Below, piece after piece: positions 4,269 to 7,234 of a stretch of 7,234 bases of DNA. The translations under genes were made by a program, and so were the position numbers. The stretch lies in the NCBI GenBank assembly GCA_964587655.1, contig CAZPMT010000188.1:1-7234 (forward strand), written 5' to 3'. The notes below the pieces were generated by a model that was given only the letters and a program-made list of their open reading frames with translations, was not told the origin of the DNA and made no database searches. The stretch is from CAZPMT01 sp964587655. Its GTDB lineage: Bacteria; Hydrogenedentota; Hydrogenedentia; Hydrogenedentales; SLHB01. Numbering within the stretch: position 1 is the first letter of the stretch; every line of letters starts with the position of its first letter.

Positions 4269-7234
4269 TCAGAGCGGAAGCTTGATCATTCCGGAGTAGC
4301 CCAGCAGCACGCGCGCGGTCGTGGCGCCGAAACGCACGGATGCCGGAGGTCCCATGGTCTCCGTCAGATCGCGGAAAACCTCTTCTTCCGCGAAATCGTA
4401 TCGCGCGACGGCGTTGCCGATGCTCACGTATGCCGTGGTCCCGCTCGCGTCCAGCAGCGATGCCCAATTGTCAGTCACCTTGACTTCTTCTCCGAGGCTG
4501 AGGCTGCCGTCCGGTTCAAGTGACACGGCATAGATGCCGTAACCGCTGGTGTAAAAATAATCGACGTAGGTGTAAGCGTACGTGTCGAAGTAGATGCGGC
4601 TGCCGCGGGCCAGCATCGTACCTGCGCCGTCCGGCAGATCGAGTGAGTCCAAGAGCGCGACATCGTCTTGACCGTCCCACGATACCGTCTTGAGACTCAA
4701 CAGGACGCCTCCGCCAGTACCCCATTGCCGGTCGCGCAAGGTGAGCAGGCCGGCGGCCGGATCGTATTGAACGAAGGTTCCCGGCACGTTCGCGGCCGGC
4801 CCGATCGAGGGCGTGCCAGTATCGATCTCCCTCAGGTAGAAGGCGCATATCGGTTGGCCGGCTTCGGTGCGCGAGTCAATGGTCTGTTCCGTTCCGAGAT
4901 AGAGTTTGCCGCCTGCCGCGTCCAGCGACACGATGCCTGCATACCCTAATCCGATGGTTTTCACGGCCTGCGATGACAAGTCGACAAGGGCTATGCCTTC
5001 GGAAGGTGTCGCGTCGCCCAATACCACGTCGTAGGTCTCGCCGGAGCACCGCAATGCGAGCGAGCCGCCCAGCGGGAACACGGTTTGCTGCGGCTGCCAC
5101 GACGGGTACCACCAGCGGCCGGGCATCATGTCGTAGCCCCACCAGTAATAGGATGTATAAGGCGTCACGTTCACCTTAAACGTGCTGGCCGTGGGACTCG
5201 CGGGCGTCGAACAGTCCACGATCGCCACGGTGTAGTAACCGTCATAGAACCACGTCCAGTCTTCAAGCCAGCCGCTGTTGAGCGTGCTGCCCACCAGGAC
5301 GACCGACGGCCCGTGGGCAAAGGCCTTGGTGAAGTTGCCTATCTCGACTTCCACTTCGCCCAATGTTGCGTCGCCGGGACCGAGCGTTCTCACCAGCATA
5401 CGGCCAACGTCGTAGCGCGTGATGATCTCCGCGTTGAGTTCCGCGTATGCCTCCGTGGGCGGCAATTCGACGAAGTCGGCCACGTACTCGGCGAGGGTCA
5501 ATTGATGGATCACCTCCGGATGATCGAGGTCCGTGCCGTTGATGGTCGCAAGCTGTTCCGTGGTGACGCCGTAGTAGCGGTTGTCGTATTCGAACGAACG
5601 CAGCACCTGGCCGTCCACGTCCACATATCCGCGGGCCGTCAAGCCGTCGGGCGAATAAGATATGAACTGCAACCTTTCATACCCGCCAAAAGCGTTGTTC
5701 CACCCGCTGAACGGCACGATTAACAGATCATCGAGGACAGTAAACGCCTTGACGTCGCCGTACGCGCTCGACCAGGACCAGTCGTCTCCAAAGGTAACGC
5801 GCTCGCCGATCATGCTCGGATTCTCCGGATCACTAACGTCATACATGCTGACCGAGACGCGCCGTCCGGCCGTATCGTCGACACCCAGCGCAAGGAGATA
5901 GTTTCCGCGCGGCTCGATGTGTGTGGACCAGCCGGGGACGACCAATTCTCCGGCCACCGCCGGCTTGCTCGGGTCTGAGAAATCGACAACGAACAGCGGG
6001 TCCTTCGTGAGATACGTCACAATGTAGCCGCGCGGTCCGTCGAACCGGGTCGCGAACAACGTCTCGCCGACGGCGTTGTCGAGTTCCGTCGCGCCGAGGA
6101 CCGTGAGGTTGTCCGGATCCGCGAGATCCACCGTCGTGATATGAACACGACGGACCCACGTGATCGGATCCCAACCGCCCGATACCACGCGGAGCACGCC
6201 GTTGTAAGCGTCCATCTTGAAACGGTCGACCACCTGTCCCGGGACGATAACCGCGTCGCGCACTCCGATGTCACCCTCGGGATCGCTGATGTCAACGTAA
6301 GTGATCGTCGTGGTGCTGTCGGTCCAGTAGTCCATGTCCGGCGCCGCCACGAAGATCGCGGAGTTCGTCGCCTGGATGATGTTGCCAAGTCCCGCGAACG
6401 AGACCTCGTCGACCTTGTGTATGTTGTCCGGGTCGGCGATGTTGATGCTGGTGACCCACGAGGACGAGGTCTGATCCTTCACGATTTCCGGCTTCGCTGA
6501 CGCCCCCAACATCGGGCCGATCACGTACTGCCACTGATACTCCGCGCACACGGCGTACAAGACGCCGCCCACCATGCGGCTGTCAACGAAATCCCCATTC
6601 AGATCAAAGCTCGATAGGATATGCGCGTCCGATGGGTCGGCGATATCGATCACATAGACCCGGCCCGCGATCGTGTAACTGACCGTGTTCCCGTCCACCT
6701 TGTAGGTAGCCGCGTAGCCCACAAGGACGTACGCGCGGTCGCCCGAGATGTACAAGTCGCGAGGATAACCGTACGTCGGCACTTGCGCGAGAATGCGCGG
6801 GTTCGACGCCATCGGGCCGACGTTGCGCGGGTCGCCGAGGTCCACGAGCGTGAGACCCCGGTACTGGTTCAACACGTAGAGGATGTTCTCATCACGCCGT
6901 ATGACATCCGGTTCTACAACCTCACGGGACGACGGGCGCCCTTCGCCCTCTCCTTCCCCTTCGCCTTCAGTTCCGTCCCATGCCGGAGGGTATTGATCGA
7001 CCGCGGCGCTCGTGAACGTCGGCTCACCCTCGCCCTCGCCTTCACCCTCGCCTTCACCTTCACCCTCGCCTTCGCCTTCACCTTCACCCGTTACCACGAT
7101 GAGGTCATCCCGGACGGTCGTTGCCCTTCCCAGGGCGTTCGTGACCCTCAGCGTGACCGAAAAGGTTCCTGCGTTTGCATAAGGTTCGGCGGGAGTGTGC
7201 AGCGCTCTCATTCCACCGTCGCCTAAAAGCCCAC
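4269..7234 (-). CDS. Secreted PKD / beta-propeller protein with Gly-Glu linkers (5' end outside window)
   Basis: The minus-strand frame stays open through the window edge, so the gene is partial; the stop is TGA 4269-4271. Numbering from the internal Met at 7209-7211, the protein reads: the end of a PKD-like domain (GDGG just before that Met, then EPYANAGTFSVTLRVTNALG), a (GE)11 linker (42-63), an 18-residue spacer, (EG)5 (82-91), and about 890 residues of beta-propeller. Blades carry recurrent DxxDP motifs (VIDIADPSD, INIADPDN, YVDISDPEG, TVDLADPDN, VVDFSDPSK, MYDVSDPEN). The N-terminal part (EPDVIRRDENILYVL, later DSRMVGGVLYAV) resembles the Beta_propel family (PF09826, secreted C-terminal propellers). 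Such proteins are exported and probably bind ligands at the cell surface. The signal peptide would lie outside the window. No sorting signal is seen at the C-terminus (GYSGMIKLPL). Substrate unknown. Confidence 0.88.
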   Translation of the reverse strand, partial: GLLGDGGMRALHTPAEPYANAGTFSVTLRVTNALGRATTVRDDLIVVTGEGEGEGEGEGEGEGEGEGEGEPTFTSAAVDQYPPAWDGTEGEGEGEGEGRPSSREVVEPDVIRRDENILYVLNQYRGLTLVDLGDPRNVGPMASNPRILAQVPTYGYPRDLYISGDRAYVLVGYAATYKVDGNTVSYTIAGRVYVIDIADPSDAHILSSFDLNGDFVDSRMVGGVLYAVCAEYQWQYVIGPMLGASAKPEIVKDQTSSSWVTSINIADPDNIHKVDEVSFAGLGNIIQATNSAIFVAAPDMDYWTDSTTTITYVDISDPEGDIGVRDAVIVPGQVVDRFKMDAYNGVLRVVSGGWDPITWVRRVHITTVDLADPDNLTVLGATELDNAVGETLFATRFDGPRGYIVTYLTKDPLFVVDFSDPSKPAVAGELVVPGWSTHIEPRGNYLLALGVDDTAGRRVSVSMYDVSDPENPSMIGERVTFGDDWSWSSAYGDVKAFTVLDDLLIVPFSGWNNAFGGYERLQFISYSPDGLTARGYVDVDGQVLRSFEYDNRYYGVTTEQLATINGTDLDHPEVIHQLTLAEYVADFVELPPTEAYAELNAEIITRYDVGRMLVRTLGPGDATLGEVEVEIGNFTKAFAHGPSVVLVGSTLNSGWLEDWTWFYDGYYTVAIVDCSTPASPTASTFKVNVTPYTSYYWWGYDMMPGRWWYPSWQPQQTVFPLGGSLALRCSGETYDVVLGDATPSEGIALVDLSSQAVKTIGLGYAGIVSLDAAGGKLYLGTEQTIDSRTEAGQPICAFYLREIDTGTPSIGPAANVPGTFVQYDPAAGLLTLRDRQWGTGGGVLLSLKTVSWDGQDDVALLDSLDLPDGAGTMLARGSRIYFDTYAYTYVDYFYTSGYGIYAVSLEPDGSLSLGEEVKVTDNWASLLDASGTTAYVSIGNAVARYDFAEEEVFRDLTETMGPPASVRFGATTARVLLGYSGMIKLPL
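6939..6968. repeat. Short Gly-Glu coding repeat (5 units)
   Basis: Five tandem 6-base units encode EG on the minus strand, between the 18-residue spacer and the propeller. Codon third positions vary (GGC, GGA, GGG; GAA, GAG), so the peptide rather than the DNA appears to be kept constant. Confidence 0.85.
7023..7088. repeat. Long Gly-Glu coding repeat (11 units)
   Basis: Eleven tandem 6-base units encode GE on the minus strand (GGY GAR), forming an acidic, flexible linker between the PKD-like end and the propeller. Gly codons are GGC or GGT and Glu codons GAA or GAG. The unit length could change by slippage without breaking the frame. Confidence 0.9.

Noticed and set aside
5085..5723. Plus-strand 212-codon frame opposite the propeller gene
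   Set aside because: No motif or ribosome site; antisense shadow of a coherent propeller protein.
7209..7211. Met at 7211 as the real start of the propeller protein
   Set aside because: The frame continues upstream without a stop to the window edge and includes GDGG, which belongs to the PKD-like domain.

Overview
The window looks like chromosomal DNA of a moderately GC-rich, free-living bacterium. The clearest lineage hint is the large secreted protein at the right end, which joins a PKD-like domain to a beta-propeller through long Gly-Glu repeats. Linkers of this kind are familiar from Candidatus Hydrogenedentota, Lentisphaerota and other PVC-related environmental bacteria. That placement is inference; no rRNA or marker gene is present to confirm it.

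Layout, left to right. (1) Positions 56-443, minus strand: two small tandem genes of unknown function. The upstream one has a strong ribosome binding site and a possible promoter. (2) 691-2682, minus: a complete two-ATPase ABC-F protein of the ribosome-associated type. (3) 2826-3411, minus: a MazF/PemK-type toxin overlapped by its small antitoxin, with a good sigma70 promoter. (4) 3621-4234, plus, divergent from the toxin pair: a HicB-like antitoxin-type protein followed 14 bases later by the N-terminal part of what looks like an AbiJ N-terminal-domain (AbiJ_NTD4-like) protein. The latter collapses into a CTTGT-rich low-complexity tract. (5) 4269 to the window end, minus: a partial gene for the PKD/beta-propeller protein, whose start lies beyond the window.

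The most unusual feature is a 29-base palindromic element present three times in the same orientation (651-679, 1422-1450, 2777-2805). It has 11-base arms around a 7-base loop, GTNGTTT, in which only N varies. Two copies sit just past the stop codons of the ABC-F and toxin genes. The third lies in-frame inside the ABC-F gene and adds about ten codons to the second ATPase domain. This resembles, in principle, the protein-coding palindromic elements of Rickettsia, but I do not recognise this family.

The middle (2826-4234) reads as a small accessory island of toxin-antitoxin and phage-defence parts, partly decayed, between a housekeeping-type translation factor and a secreted surface protein. 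The toxin pair and the hicB/AbiJ-like pair diverge from a shared control region of about 210 bases that holds an inverted repeat suited to autoregulation.
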